DNA of 64,000 bases from Enterocloster bolteae (GCA_021772025.1 JAETNT010000020.1:1-64000); one strand, 5' to 3'. Shown: positions 1 through 8,325, counted from the stretch's first letter. Numbers and translations are program-made. Notes: generated by a model from the letters alone, not told the origin.

Positions 1-2
1 AG

Positions 3-62
3 AAACGGTTCGTAATCAGTATGAACCCAGCGGAGTTTTTGGAGCAGGTACTGAACTTTTAA
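3..62 (+). CDS. C-terminal end of an unidentified protein (cut by window edge)
   Basis: Only the last 19 codons of a plus-strand reading frame are present, ending at a TAA at 60-62. The tail (NPAEFLEQVLNF) resembles the end of alpha/beta-hydrolase proteins, where a short Asn-Pro-x-x-Phe helix closes the fold, but this is too short to assign. An alternative frame is open from position 2 to a stop at 80-82 and looks less protein-like. No function is claimed. Confidence 0.4.
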   Translation, partial: KRFVISMNPAEFLEQVLNF

Positions 63-133
63 AAACAAGATATTTTAAATAATGAGGAAAGAAAACAATT
101 CATGCGTTTGTCCTGAAAAGTTATAAAAAACTA

Positions 134-162
134 TTGACTTTTTTTGTAAGATAATATATACT
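134..162 (+). promoter_or_regulatory. Sigma-A promoter of the tRNA-Lys gene
   Basis: TTGACT at 134-139 and TATACT at 157-162 are separated by exactly 17 bases, close to the vegetative consensus. Transcription should start near 169, about 36 bases before the tRNA. Confidence 0.7.
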
Positions 163-204
163 AACACATGTGCTTGAGACAAGCACTCTAAAAATTGAAA
201 AAAT

Positions 205-277
205 GCACCTTTAGCTCAGTTGGTAGAGCAGTAGACTCTTAATCTATTTGTCCAGGGTTCGAGTCCCTGAAGGTGCA
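205..277 (+). tRNA. tRNA-Lys (anticodon CTT)
   Basis: A full cloverleaf can be drawn. The acceptor stem is GCACCTT (205-211) with AAGGTGC (270-276), and the discriminator is A277. The D arm carries TAGCTCAGTTGGTAGAGC, the anticodon arm has a 7-nt loop CTCTTAA with anticodon CTT at 238-240, and the T arm is CAGGG-TTCGAGT-CCCTG. No variable-loop insertion is present and the CCA end is not encoded. It decodes AAG and has its own promoter upstream. Confidence 0.95.
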
Positions 278-282
278 TTAGG

Positions 283-328
283 AAGTGCTGATTTTGCAAA
301 CAAGAGTTGCGGGGTTGGCGCTTTTTTT
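283..328 (+). terminator. Weak candidate terminator behind tRNA-Lys
   Basis: AGTGC (283-287) can pair with GCGCT near 318-322, with an inner GCAA/TTGC pairing, followed by a run of seven T. The stem is imperfect, so this is only a candidate. Confidence 0.35.
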
Positions 329-334
329 ATTTCT

Positions 335-384
335 GCGGAAGTCGCCAAGTGGGCATGCCCGCATGCACATTTGGCGACTTCCGC
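335..384. repeat. 50-bp near-perfect palindrome
   Basis: A 24-nt left arm (335-358) and right arm (361-384) are inverted complements except at two positions, one of them a possible G-T pair, around a 2-nt centre (CC). The arms begin GCGGAAGTCGCCAA and end with GCATGC at the centre. No T-run follows, so it is not a plain terminator. It resembles a dispersed intergenic palindrome (REP-like or remnant of a small mobile element). Only one copy is in this window. Confidence 0.8.
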
Positions 385-467
385 GGGCAATGAGACAAAT
401 GCCGTGTTTGCGTGAATATTTGACTTTAGCAAGCTGAGAAGTTTTATTCCCATTTCTTTTTAATCGC

Positions 468-506
468 CCTCCGGTCAATGGTATAATGACCGGAGGCATT
501 TTTTTG
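468..506 (+). terminator. Rho-independent terminator
   Basis: A perfect 10-bp stem, CCTCCGGTCA (468-477) with TGACCGGAGG (487-496), has a 9-nt loop and is followed by CATTTTTTTG. It probably ends the transcript that begins at the tRNA-Lys promoter. Confidence 0.8.
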
Positions 507-590
507 TCATTTTTGTGTTCTCTTTTCTGTATGTTTTTACCGGTTGAATTTAAAGTTTATAAAAAATACAAGCATGAAAACCTGATAACA

Positions 591-612
591 GCCAAAAATT
601 TGGCGATTTTTT
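591..612 (+). terminator. Short candidate terminator
   Basis: GCCAAAAATTTGGC (591-604) can form a 5-bp stem with a 4-nt loop, followed by GATTTTTTG. The remaining sequence between 507 and 747 is AT-rich with no convincing gene. The promoter of the next gene must lie in its last 100 bases but is not clear. Confidence 0.3.
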
Positions 613-747
613 GTTTTTATCCCAAGAGAGGAGCTGCAGGCACTGCTATATTCTACTAAAAAAAATGACATAGCAAACAAAAATTATAAAAAGTATATTT
701 TTATATTGAAGCGGTTAAAGAAAAGAGTTAAGGAGAGATTAACAGTT

Positions 748-2145
748 ATGCAATGGAGTGAAATGGGACTGGAAGCCTTGGCGCATCAGGAAACTCTTTG
801 CAGATGCGGGCAACGGCACAGTACGGATATCCAGGAAATTATTATTGAAAAGGGCGCGCTCAGCCGGGTTGCAGAGGTGATTTCGGCGCAAAGAAAATCG
901 GATGGCGGGCGGATTCAAAAAGATAAAGATTGGATTTTGATGACAGAGGACATTCATACCAGGCCGCTGGCAGGGAATGAAATTGCACAGCAGCTGAGCC
1001 GGGAGGGCTACCAAGTAAAACGGTGCTATTTTCCGGAAGAGGAACTGGTTGCATGTGATACTGCAGTGGAAAAGGTAAAAGAAAATATTGACTCTCATAC
1101 GGTTCTGCTGCTTGCAGTGGGCTCCGGAACACTGAACGACGTGACTAAGTACGCAGCGTTTCAGAAGAAGCTTCCTTTCTGTACTTTTGGCACCGCGCCT
1201 TCTATGGATGGCTATGCCTCGCCTGTAGCGCCGCTGATTATTGGCGGACTGAAATATGCAAAAGATGCAATTGGCCCTGCAGCGATTATTGCGGATACCG
1301 ATATCCTGAAAAATGCTCCTATGCGTATGATGGCGGCAGGCTTTGGAGACCTGGTGGGAAAATGTGTCAGCATCTGCGATTGGAAGATCAGCAATTTGGT
1401 AAATGGAGAACCGTTTTGTCAGGATATTGCGGATACCGTATTGGATGCGGTTAAAATTTGCGTAAACAATGCAGAGCTGCTGCTGAAACGGGATGAGACG
1501 GCTGTCCGGAATGTGATGGAGGCTTTGGTTCTCTGCGGATTAATGATGAACTATGCAAAAAGTTCGCGCCCGGCATCCGGTTCAGAACATGGACTGGGAC
1601 ATTTCTGGGAACTGATGCAGCTATTTGAACGAATGCCGGTTTCTATGCACGGGGAAGGCGTGGGAGTGGGGTCGGTAGCCTCCTGTGTGATTTTCCGCCA
1701 ACTGCTGGACGAGATACCGGATCGCCGGAGTGCGCTGGCTCATTTGGAAAGCTGGAACCGTAAAAAGTGGGAAAAAGACATTCGCTCTTTCTGCCTGGAG
1801 GGGGCAGAGGATGTTTTAGCTATGGAAGATCGGTTTCGCAAAAATCAGGCGGAAACGGTGCTGCCGCGCTTAGACGCTACATTGAAACACTGGAAGGAGA
1901 TTCAGGATCTGATTCAAACGTATATTCCCCGGCCTGAGGAGATGCAGCGCTCTTTGAAGCTGGTTGGAGCTCCTGCCTGCCCTCAGGATTTGGGACTTGA
2001 CGAAACACATCTTAGAAATGCTCTGCGATATGCCAAAGATACCCGATATCGATACTCGGTGCTGCAGCTAATTTGGGATCTGGGAATAGAGGACAAAATT
2101 ATCGAAAAAGTAGCAGACTACTTTTTCGGCAGGGAACAGAAATAA
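748..2145 (+). CDS. araM: sn-glycerol-1-phosphate dehydrogenase (AraM/EgsA family)
   Basis: The protein (465 aa) belongs to the NAD(P)-linked, metal-dependent glycerol-1-phosphate dehydrogenase branch of the iron-alcohol-dehydrogenase fold, which reduces dihydroxyacetone phosphate to sn-glycerol-1-phosphate. Visible marks are the cofactor-binding segment VGSGTLNDVTKY, the substrate and metal segment GTAPSMDGYAS, and metal-ligand histidines in SGSEHGLGHFWE and SMHGEGVGVG. A C-x-C-G-x-x-H motif sits near the N terminus, as in clostridial AraM relatives. The start is ATG 748, preceded by AAGGAG; the frame stays open upstream to TTG 706 but without an SD. It stands alone, with no arabinose genes nearby. 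Its physiological product in clostridia is uncertain. Confidence 0.88.
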   Translation: MQWSEMGLEALAHQETLCRCGQRHSTDIQEIIIEKGALSRVAEVISAQRKSDGGRIQKDKDWILMTEDIHTRPLAGNEIAQQLSREGYQVKRCYFPEEELVACDTAVEKVKENIDSHTVLLLAVGSGTLNDVTKYAAFQKKLPFCTFGTAPSMDGYASPVAPLIIGGLKYAKDAIGPAAIIADTDILKNAPMRMMAAGFGDLVGKCVSICDWKISNLVNGEPFCQDIADTVLDAVKICVNNAELLLKRDETAVRNVMEALVLCGLMMNYAKSSRPASGSEHGLGHFWELMQLFERMPVSMHGEGVGVGSVASCVIFRQLLDEIPDRRSALAHLESWNRKKWEKDIRSFCLEGAEDVLAMEDRFRKNQAETVLPRLDATLKHWKEIQDLIQTYIPRPEEMQRSLKLVGAPACPQDLGLDETHLRNALRYAKDTRYRYSVLQLIWDLGIEDKIIEKVADYFFGREQK

Positions 2146-2202
2146 CTGTAAAATAGTATAAACAAAATATATTTTTTGAAAAATAACATACAATTCCGTT
2201 GG

Positions 2203-2218
2203 TATCAAAATTTTGATA
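2203..2218. promoter_or_regulatory. 16-bp perfect palindrome upstream of the 2237 promoter
   Basis: TATCAAAATTTTGATA is a perfect palindrome ending 18 bases before the -35 box at 2237. It could be an activator or repressor operator. No poly-T follows it, so it is not a terminator. Confidence 0.4.
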
Positions 2219-2236
2219 AAAAAATAAAAAATAGTG

Positions 2237-2265
2237 TTGACAAATAAAAGGCGATAGTATATAAT
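2237..2265 (+). promoter_or_regulatory. Perfect-consensus sigma-A promoter
   Basis: TTGACA (2237-2242), a 17-base spacer and TATAAT (2260-2265) match the vegetative consensus at all twelve positions. Expected start of transcription is near 2272. No recognisable gene follows for more than 400 bases on this strand. Confidence 0.85.
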
Positions 2266-2271
2266 TAAATC

Positions 2272-2684
2272 ATCAAAAACAAATAAGAAATACAAAATCT
2301 AAGAAAAGGAGGTACGGTCCAAAGTACTAATTAGTTAATCCTCAGGAAACCTTTATCAGATACAGAATCAGAAAAGTATTATAATTAGGATGATATAGAT
2401 AGAATGTAAAACATGCAAAAAGTACAGAATCCGGTGATATGACGAGAAAGTATCATGGGATACTTGGAAAAGCAGAAGACAAAATATAAATATTAGATTA
2501 ATTTGATACAAATTCTGTAATGATAGAGAAAGAATAAAAATTAGATAATTGAGGATATTATCAGAGCGAATGGAAGTTTCGCAAAAATTCAAATAGAGAA
2601 AAGAAATAGAGGTAAAGTCCAATGGATAATATGTTCTAGGGCGGATACGAATTCAAAGAGAATTGGTATTCGCCCTTATTTCTG
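2272..2684 (+). ncRNA. Candidate structured non-coding RNA of about 400 nt (no known family recognised)
   Basis: The unit is bounded by a perfect promoter (2237-2265) and a 17-bp terminator hairpin (2638-2676). All plus-strand frames are broken by frequent stops. The SD-like AAGGAGG-type sequence at 2305-2311 is not followed by a start codon at usable distance. Local hairpins are visible, for example GCGAA/TTCGC near 2565-2585 and AGTATC/GATACT near 2449-2465, and two TACAGAAT copies can pair with ATTCTGTA near 2513-2520. A 22-nt imperfect repeat (18 of 22 identical) occurs at 2301-2322 and exactly 300 bases on at 2601-2622. The second copy precedes a possible five-codon ORF at 2623-2640. It does not match my memory of RNase P, 6S, tmRNA or SRP RNA. 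Confidence 0.5.
2638..2684 (+). terminator. Terminator of the 2272 transcript
   Basis: The arms at 2638-2654 and 2660-2676 form a 17-bp stem with one G-T pair and one mismatch and a 5-nt loop, followed by TATTTCT. It could also act on the minus strand. Confidence 0.65.
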
Positions 2685-3235
2685 TTAATAGTAAACATAT
2701 TTCACTTTTGGAGAAACATCCATTATAGTAGAAACAGATTTGTGCAAAGGGCAGAACCAGCCAGACAAGAAATACAGTCCAAAGATAAAGGGGCGAATAA
2801 TCGCCCTAATAAATAAAAGACCTTTACCCGATTCCTTGGTTTCGGCAAAACGGAAGCAATCAGGCTGCCAATAATCATAGCAAAACCAGAACAAGATGTA
2901 ACAATTCCTAGAACAGATAGACCACCTTTCAAATTAGGAATTACATAACCAGGTAAAGCTGCATCAACCAGATTAACCCCTGATATAAATAATATCAGTG
3001 TCATAATCAGAGGGTTTTCTTTTAGAAACATAAGCCCCTCTTTTGCAAGATCGAGGACACGTTCACGGTTATCACTGGTGTTTTCCGGAATTTTAATAAA
3101 AAATAGTAATACAGAAGCAAAGCCTGAGGATATTAGCACAAGGCTGTTCCTCCATACAGTTTTCTCAGACTCTGCATGGAGCTATTGCAATACAAAGCGT
3201 CATTTCCGTTCCTTTCGTGAGTTTCCATTTTTTTA
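2685..3235 (-). pseudogene. Decayed MFS transporter remnant
   Basis: Minus-strand frame 2723-3139 encodes 138 residues that look like the central part of a major facilitator: a membrane segment (SSGFASVLLFFIKIPE), a charged cytoplasmic loop, then segments NPLIMTLILFISGVNLVDAA and VTSCSGFAMIIGSLIASVLP. Roughly 200 residues are missing before and about 130 after. A separate upstream minus-strand ATG near 3228 opens only 31 codons before a stop in another frame, and a further out-of-frame stretch covers 2685-2894. This is a gene that has lost both ends and acquired frameshifts. Confidence 0.65.
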
Positions 3236-3406
3236 ATTGTAAACGATTCATTACATAGGGTCAAACAATTTTTTATTAAGGATATTTTAAAGATTTTGTA
3301 TAAAATGTAGGTTATCTTTCCGGAAAAAGTATGGTAAAATAAATCTGATTCGACAAAATTGAATAGATTACGACAAGATGTTTGAAATATAGAAGGGAAT
3401 CTTTTG
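3236..3406. other. AT-rich intergenic region ahead of the NlpC/P60 gene
   Basis: No gene is seen. A -10-like TAAAAT lies near 3335-3340 but no good -35 box is spaced 17 bases upstream. The SD of the next gene (AGAAGGGA) is at 3391-3398. Confidence 0.4.
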
Positions 3407-5053
3407 ATGAGGACAAAGAGAATTACCAGAAGAAAATGCGGAAAGAAGCCGTTTCAGAAATTAGGTATTTATGGAGCTGTAGCGGCTGCCATTGCCGTCG
3501 CCGGATTAATAGGCACAGCCTGCAGCAAAGAAACGTCTGTGGGAGATGCTCAGGTGAGCTCCGTGACAGAATCAATTGCTATAGAAACAACTCCAATAGA
3601 GGTTACAACGGCGCCGGAATCAATTCCGCCGTTGGATCCGGAAGGACAGTTACTCCCTAATATTGCCATAACGGTTCCGGAGGTAGAGCCTATGCCGGAA
3701 TATATTCGGGTTGGAGACAGGCATTCGGCAGTAGTCAGTCTGCAGAGCCGATTGATGGAATTAGGCTTTATGGACAGCGATGAGCCAACTGACTATTATG
3801 GTACTCAGACAGAGCGCGCGGTAAAGATTTTTCAGAGACAAAATGGTCTGGCAATGGACGGTATTGTGGGAAGTGCTACCTATGACGCGATTATGGATCC
3901 ATCAGCAAAGTATTATGCTGTCCGAAAAGGGGATGAAGGGGATGACATCTCTCAACTTCAGAATCGCCTGTATGAATTAGGCTATTTGGCAACAGCAGAT
4001 TTGATTACTGGGAGTTTTGGGGATTCTACGGAAGCGGCAGTTTTAAAGCTTCAGGAAGTCAACAGCCTGGAGGCCGACGGTATGGTAGGACAAAAAACGA
4101 TGAATCTTTTATATAGTGATGAGATCAAGGCCAATTTCCTTTCTTATGGAGAGAAGAGCGAAGTAGTTCTGGCTGCTCAGGAAAGATTGAAATCTCTGGG
4201 TTATTTAATGACAGAGCCGGACGGCGCGTTTGGGGATGATACAGCGGCCGCTATCAGGCAGTTTCAATCCCGAAATGATTTGATTGTAGACGGGTATTTA
4301 GGACCTTCAACCAGGGATATATTAAACGGATCCGAAGCTGTTCCGAATGGTATGCGTCTAGGTGATCAGGGTGATCAGGTAAAGAAGGTTCAGAGCCTAT
4401 TAAGCAAATATGGCTATTTAAACTCTGCCAATGCTACCGGATATTACGGGGAAATAACAGAGAAAGCAGTAAAGAATTTCCAGAAACAGAATAAGCTGAC
4501 CCAGGACGGATCAGTGGGAGTTCAGACACTGGCTAAACTTACCGGGGACAATGTAAAGAGAGCACCGGCTGGCAGCAGCTCCTCTTCATCCGGTTCCAGC
4601 GGAAGCAGCAGGCCTTCATCTGGAAGTTCCGGGGGGAGTTCATCCGGAGGTTCCCAGGGAGTTTCCGGCGGCGGCACCATTAAAAACAGCGGCGGTGTAG
4701 CCAGCTTGATTGCCGTTGCTCAGTCTAAGATTGGCTGTCCCTATGTATGGGGAGCAAAGGGGCCAAATTCCTTTGACTGTTCAGGCTTTGTATATTGGTG
4801 TTTAAATCAGGTAGGAGTAAAGCAAAGTTATCTTACTTCATCAGGATGGAGGAATGTAGGCCGCTATACCAAGATTACCAGCTTTTCAAATATTCAGGCA
4901 GGGGATATTGTGGTAGTAAGTGGTCATGTAGGAATCGCTGCAGGAGGCGGAACGGTAATTGACGCATCTTCTAGTAATGGCCGAGTGGTTCATAGAGGCT
5001 TAAGCTCCTGGTGGGCCAATAACTTTATCTGTGCATGGAGAATATTCGGATAA
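3407..5053 (+). CDS. Secreted NlpC/P60 endopeptidase with four peptidoglycan-binding repeats
   Basis: The 548-aa protein probably cuts within the stem peptide of peptidoglycan outside the cell. A basic N terminus and hydrophobic segment (about 20-38) ending near Cys38 form a signal peptide; the lipobox is imperfect (GTAC). A Thr/Glu-rich linker is followed by four PG_binding_1 repeats (roughly 105-160, 180-235, 250-300 and 320-375), each with a Q-x-x-L-x-x-L-G-Y/F motif. A Ser/Gly-rich linker (about 385-425) leads to NlpC/P60. The catalytic Cys458 is in DCSGFVYW and His507 is in SGHVGI. ATG 3407 follows AGAAGGGA; an adjacent TTG at 3404 is possible. Confidence 0.9.
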   Translation: MRTKRITRRKCGKKPFQKLGIYGAVAAAIAVAGLIGTACSKETSVGDAQVSSVTESIAIETTPIEVTTAPESIPPLDPEGQLLPNIAITVPEVEPMPEYIRVGDRHSAVVSLQSRLMELGFMDSDEPTDYYGTQTERAVKIFQRQNGLAMDGIVGSATYDAIMDPSAKYYAVRKGDEGDDISQLQNRLYELGYLATADLITGSFGDSTEAAVLKLQEVNSLEADGMVGQKTMNLLYSDEIKANFLSYGEKSEVVLAAQERLKSLGYLMTEPDGAFGDDTAAAIRQFQSRNDLIVDGYLGPSTRDILNGSEAVPNGMRLGDQGDQVKKVQSLLSKYGYLNSANATGYYGEITEKAVKNFQKQNKLTQDGSVGVQTLAKLTGDNVKRAPAGSSSSSSGSSGSSRPSSGSSGGSSSGGSQGVSGGGTIKNSGGVASLIAVAQSKIGCPYVWGAKGPNSFDCSGFVYWCLNQVGVKQSYLTSSGWRNVGRYTKITSFSNIQAGDIVVVSGHVGIAAGGGTVIDASSSNGRVVHRGLSSWWANNFICAWRIFG

Positions 5054-5078
5054 ATCTGAAGAGGGAAAATATAAAGCG

Positions 5079-5119
5079 AGGCTGTTTCAAATCTGATCTG
5101 GGTTTGAAACAGCCTTTTT
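5079..5119 (+). terminator. Rho-independent terminator
   Basis: AGGCTGTTTCAAA (5079-5091) pairs perfectly with TTTGAAACAGCCT (5103-5115), followed by TTTTG. It separates the plus-strand hydrolase from the converging minus-strand kinase gene. Confidence 0.85.
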
Positions 5120-5133
5120 GCTTTAAAAATTTT

Positions 5134-7434
5134 CTATGATGGGGATATAGACCTGACAGGGAAACGGACACAAGCTTTAAACAAATCCCCGTCAATAATA
5201 ATATCAAAAGAGCCGTTTTGCAGGCGGGTAAGACTCTGAGCAATAGAAAGACCCAGACCGCTGCCCTCCGTGGTGCGGGATACATCTCCCCGGACAAAAC
5301 GCTCCGTCAGCTCACTGCCGGTAATGTTTAAGGGATGGTCGGAAATATTTTTAATGGTAAACAGCACCTGATCCTGTTCACGGATAATATCTACGTAGAC
5401 GCGGCTATGTTCCATAGCATATTTGAACACATTATTATAAAGATTTTCTAACACCCGCCAAAGCTGTCCTCCATCAGCCTGAATCACAATAGCTTCTTCC
5501 GGAAGCTGGCTAATAAGCTCCAGAGACCGGAGAGCAAATTTCTCTTCAAATTCCCCGTTAGTTTGATGAACCAGTTCCACAATGTCAATATCCGCCATTT
5601 CCAACTTTACATTGCCGGAGCTGGCTTTGGAAGCCTCTACCAAATCTTCCGTAAGGGTTTTAAGCCGCTGAGATTTTTGGTCCAGAATTTCCAGATATTC
5701 CTGAACCTTAGGATTCTGAACATTTTCTCGCTTAATTAAATCTACATAGTTGATAATAGAGGTAAGGGGAGTTTTTAAATCATGGGACACATTCGTAATC
5801 AGATCCGCTTTCATGCGCTCGCTTTTTACTCTGTCCTGAATGGCCGTATCCAAACCAACACCAATACTGTTGATATGTTGGGCAATTAGCCTTTCCCGGC
5901 CGTTGAACTCGTTTAAATCGACACAGTAACGAGTATCTCCTCCGGAAATATTAAAGATAGCCTCACTAATTTTATCCTGTTGAGAAGCCTTTCGATACAA
6001 AAGTTGAAAAAACCAAAGATCTCCTATTATCCATAGCAGAATCAAGAGAAAAAAAAGCAGCTTGTGGATTAGGCTTTCCAGGCTGTAAAACAGAAACACA
6101 GATGCAAAAGCCAGCAGCAAATTGACAGCCAGAAAACCGCTGTAATAGTAAGCCAAAGAAATGGAAAACCGCTGCCGGGTAAAATAGTCAGTCATATCTT
6201 TAAGGAAACTCCGGGTTAATGAATTTTTCCAGAGCGTGTCGGCCTTATATTGGCGTATAAGGCTGAACAGAAGGGTGAAACATACCAGATAAAAAACTAA
6301 CCCATCCAGCAAACTCTCTATAAAGGAAAGTCCTCTTCCGGAAAATATAACATCCAGTATGGCTATCCCTACATTGTCACACAGATACACACCGATTACA
6401 ATCAGGAGGAGAGAGAGTAAAATATTTATCTCCACGGGGAAGTTGTCATATTTATAAAGATAATGTTCTGTACGTTCCACGGTTTTCCAGCCGGTATAAT
6501 AAGCCAGATAGGAAAAAGTAATCAGGCATCCCAAAATACCGGCGACAAGAAAAATAAGCCCCACGGTATAAGCCCGCTGTGTCTGTAAAAATCGCTGATT
6601 TCCAGCAGCATATGAATCATCTGCGGCAAAGGAAGTATCCACTGCAGCCAGAAAAATTCCGCTGCCCTCTAAATAAGGAGAATACTCATCCAGCATAGAG
6701 CCAATAAAAAGCGGGGCCAGGGGCAGATTGTATTCACCATTTAAGGCATCTGTAGAAAAGACAGCATACCGGCCGCACTGCCGGAAGTCATTTACAGACA
6801 TATCTGTATTGGAAAAGATCAAAGGTTTATAATCTTCCTCCCAATAGGAAAGAAGAAAATGAAAGTTACTGGCTTTGTCGATTAAATTATAATGAACATA
6901 GGAATAGGCGCTTAAATGCTCTAAAACCTCATAAGAAATAGCGGATAGGGTTTTGTAAGCATCCATGGGCTCAGAATATTCTGCGTCCGGATCATAGGTC
7001 TGCTGTGTAATATATAGAAGAGGTTCGTCCTCTATATTTTCATCAGAGACAGGAATTTGGACGATTTCCCAATTTTTATCCAGAACATAGCCATGGATTT
7101 CAGCATATTGAAGGAGTTCATCAATTGTATAATTCTGTTCATTATCCGGGTTTCCGTCGCTGACTGTGACGACGACTTTTGACGTATCGAGAACCCCGTT
7201 GGTCTCAAAAACCTGGCGATAGCGCGCATATTGAAAAACAGCGGCGGAGTCTTTCTCAAACTGTTTGGAGAAAGCGAGTGTATCGGCATAGGATGCTTGG
7301 TAAAGCCAGCTAAAACCCTGGCCGTAGTCAGAATTAGCATAGAGCAGGCAAAGCCCCATAAGGGTGAGCAGCAGGAAAAACAGGTGTATAGAGGTGACGG
7401 TTAGCCGTCTTTTGATAGTAGGATTAGATTTCAT
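5134..7434 (-). CDS. Membrane sensor histidine kinase
   Basis: The 766-aa protein is the sensor of a two-component pair with the regulator gene just upstream. A first membrane segment near residue 20-40 is followed by an external domain of about 250 residues. Then come several hydrophobic segments (LIFLVAGILGCLITF, ILLSLLLIVIGVYLC, FYLVCFTLLFSLI, LLAFASVFLFY, FLLILLWIIGDLWFF), more than a typical kinase has. HisKA carries the phospho-acceptor His551 in NVSHDLKTPLTS, and HATPase_c has an N box (NLYNNVFKYA) and a G box (GSGLGLSIA). ATG 7434 has AGGAG five bases upstream; an alternative ATG at 7449 overlaps the regulator stop. The signal is unknown. Confidence 0.9.
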   Translation of the reverse strand: MKSNPTIKRRLTVTSIHLFFLLLTLMGLCLLYANSDYGQGFSWLYQASYADTLAFSKQFEKDSAAVFQYARYRQVFETNGVLDTSKVVVTVSDGNPDNEQNYTIDELLQYAEIHGYVLDKNWEIVQIPVSDENIEDEPLLYITQQTYDPDAEYSEPMDAYKTLSAISYEVLEHLSAYSYVHYNLIDKASNFHFLLSYWEEDYKPLIFSNTDMSVNDFRQCGRYAVFSTDALNGEYNLPLAPLFIGSMLDEYSPYLEGSGIFLAAVDTSFAADDSYAAGNQRFLQTQRAYTVGLIFLVAGILGCLITFSYLAYYTGWKTVERTEHYLYKYDNFPVEINILLSLLLIVIGVYLCDNVGIAILDVIFSGRGLSFIESLLDGLVFYLVCFTLLFSLIRQYKADTLWKNSLTRSFLKDMTDYFTRQRFSISLAYYYSGFLAVNLLLAFASVFLFYSLESLIHKLLFFLLILLWIIGDLWFFQLLYRKASQQDKISEAIFNISGGDTRYCVDLNEFNGRERLIAQHINSIGVGLDTAIQDRVKSERMKADLITNVSHDLKTPLTSIINYVDLIKRENVQNPKVQEYLEILDQKSQRLKTLTEDLVEASKASSGNVKLEMADIDIVELVHQTNGEFEEKFALRSLELISQLPEEAIVIQADGGQLWRVLENLYNNVFKYAMEHSRVYVDIIREQDQVLFTIKNISDHPLNITGSELTERFVRGDVSRTTEGSGLGLSIAQSLTRLQNGSFDIIIDGDLFKACVRFPVRSISPS

Positions 7435-7448
7435 AAAAACTCCTGTCA

Positions 7449-8144
7449 TTATTGCTTTTCGATTTTATAGCCCACGCCCCAAACTACTTTAAGATAACGG
7501 GGTTCCCGGGGATTAATCTCGATTTTTTCACGGATATGGCGGATATGTACGGCAACCGTATTATCGGCACCGATAGCTTCTTCGTTCCAAATCTGCTGAT
7601 AAATTTCATCAATAGAAAATACCTTGCCCGCATTTTTAACTAAAAGCAGGAGGATATTGTATTCAATAGGAGTCAACTTAATCGGATCACCATCAACGGT
7701 TACTTCTTTATTGTCATCGTTAATCTGAAGGCCGCCGCAGCGATATACTTGTCCAAGGCTTTGTTGAGAAACATTGCCCAATTGGGTGTAACGGCGGAGC
7801 TGGGATTTGACGCGGGCTACAAGCTCCAAAGGATTAAAGGGCTTGGTTAAATAATCGTCAGCGCCGATATTCAGGCCCAGAATCTTGTCGGTATCTTCTG
7901 ATTTAGCAGACAAAATGATAATGGGAATACTGCTGGTCTCCCGTACTTTTAAGGTAGTGCGGATGCCGTCAAGACCGGGCATCATAACATCCAGAATCAT
8001 TAAATCTATGGGGAACTGCTCTAACAACTCCAGGGCTTGGGAACCATCATAAGCTTTTATTACCTGAAAACCTTCACCAGTGAGATAAATATCGATAGCC
8101 TCCACAATTTGTTTGTCATCGTCACAAACTAAAATACTAGGCAT
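7449..8144 (-). CDS. OmpR/PhoB-type response regulator
   Basis: The 231-aa protein has a receiver domain (acidic pocket Asp8-Asp10, phospho-acceptor Asp52 in LILDVMMPG, conserved Thr/Ser in LSAKS and Lys in LTKPFNP) followed by a winged-helix DNA-binding domain ending in a VWGVGYKIE motif. It is the first gene of a two-gene operon with the histidine kinase; the stop lies within 20 bases of the kinase start. AAGGAGGG precedes the ATG. A TATAAT-like -10 box on the minus strand lies at 8194-8199. Confidence 0.93.
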   Translation of the reverse strand: MPSILVCDDDKQIVEAIDIYLTGEGFQVIKAYDGSQALELLEQFPIDLMILDVMMPGLDGIRTTLKVRETSSIPIIILSAKSEDTDKILGLNIGADDYLTKPFNPLELVARVKSQLRRYTQLGNVSQQSLGQVYRCGGLQINDDNKEVTVDGDPIKLTPIEYNILLLLVKNAGKVFSIDEIYQQIWNEEAIGADNTVAVHIRHIREKIEINPREPRYLKVVWGVGYKIEKQ

Positions 8145-8291
8145 AATTTTCCCTCCTTGCAGTAAGTTATTAAGTGTTCAGCTAATCATTTTCATTATAC
8201 AACGGCTATGGTAAAAAAGTACATTACTTTTTCCTTACATTTGGAAGGAAGGTCAGAAATACGCCGTTGACTGCCAGAGAAAATTATCAAC

Positions 8292-8325
8292 AAAACCGGG
8301 GCCCTAAAAACAGGTCTCCGGTTTT
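8292..8325 (-). terminator. Terminator of the glgB transcript
   Basis: On the minus strand AAAACCGGAGACCT pairs with AGGGCCCCGGTTTT with two mismatches and a short loop, followed by TTTTGTT. It sits 23 bases behind the glgB stop and could work in both directions. Confidence 0.65.

Noticed and set aside
244..499. Two overlapping minus-strand ORFs of about 70 aa over the palindrome
   Set aside because: They lie across the tRNA gene, the 50-bp palindrome and a terminator, lack an SD and have no protein-like features.
2068..2622. Minus-strand Phe/Ile/Leu-rich ORFs opposite the candidate RNA
   Set aside because: They are what AT-rich DNA gives by chance, have no SD and run against the strong promoter.
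2272..2684. Assignment of the transcript as RNase P RNA because of the AGAGGTAAAGTCC string
   Set aside because: Only that short string resembles the RNase P core; the other universal segments and the expected GC-rich stems are absent.
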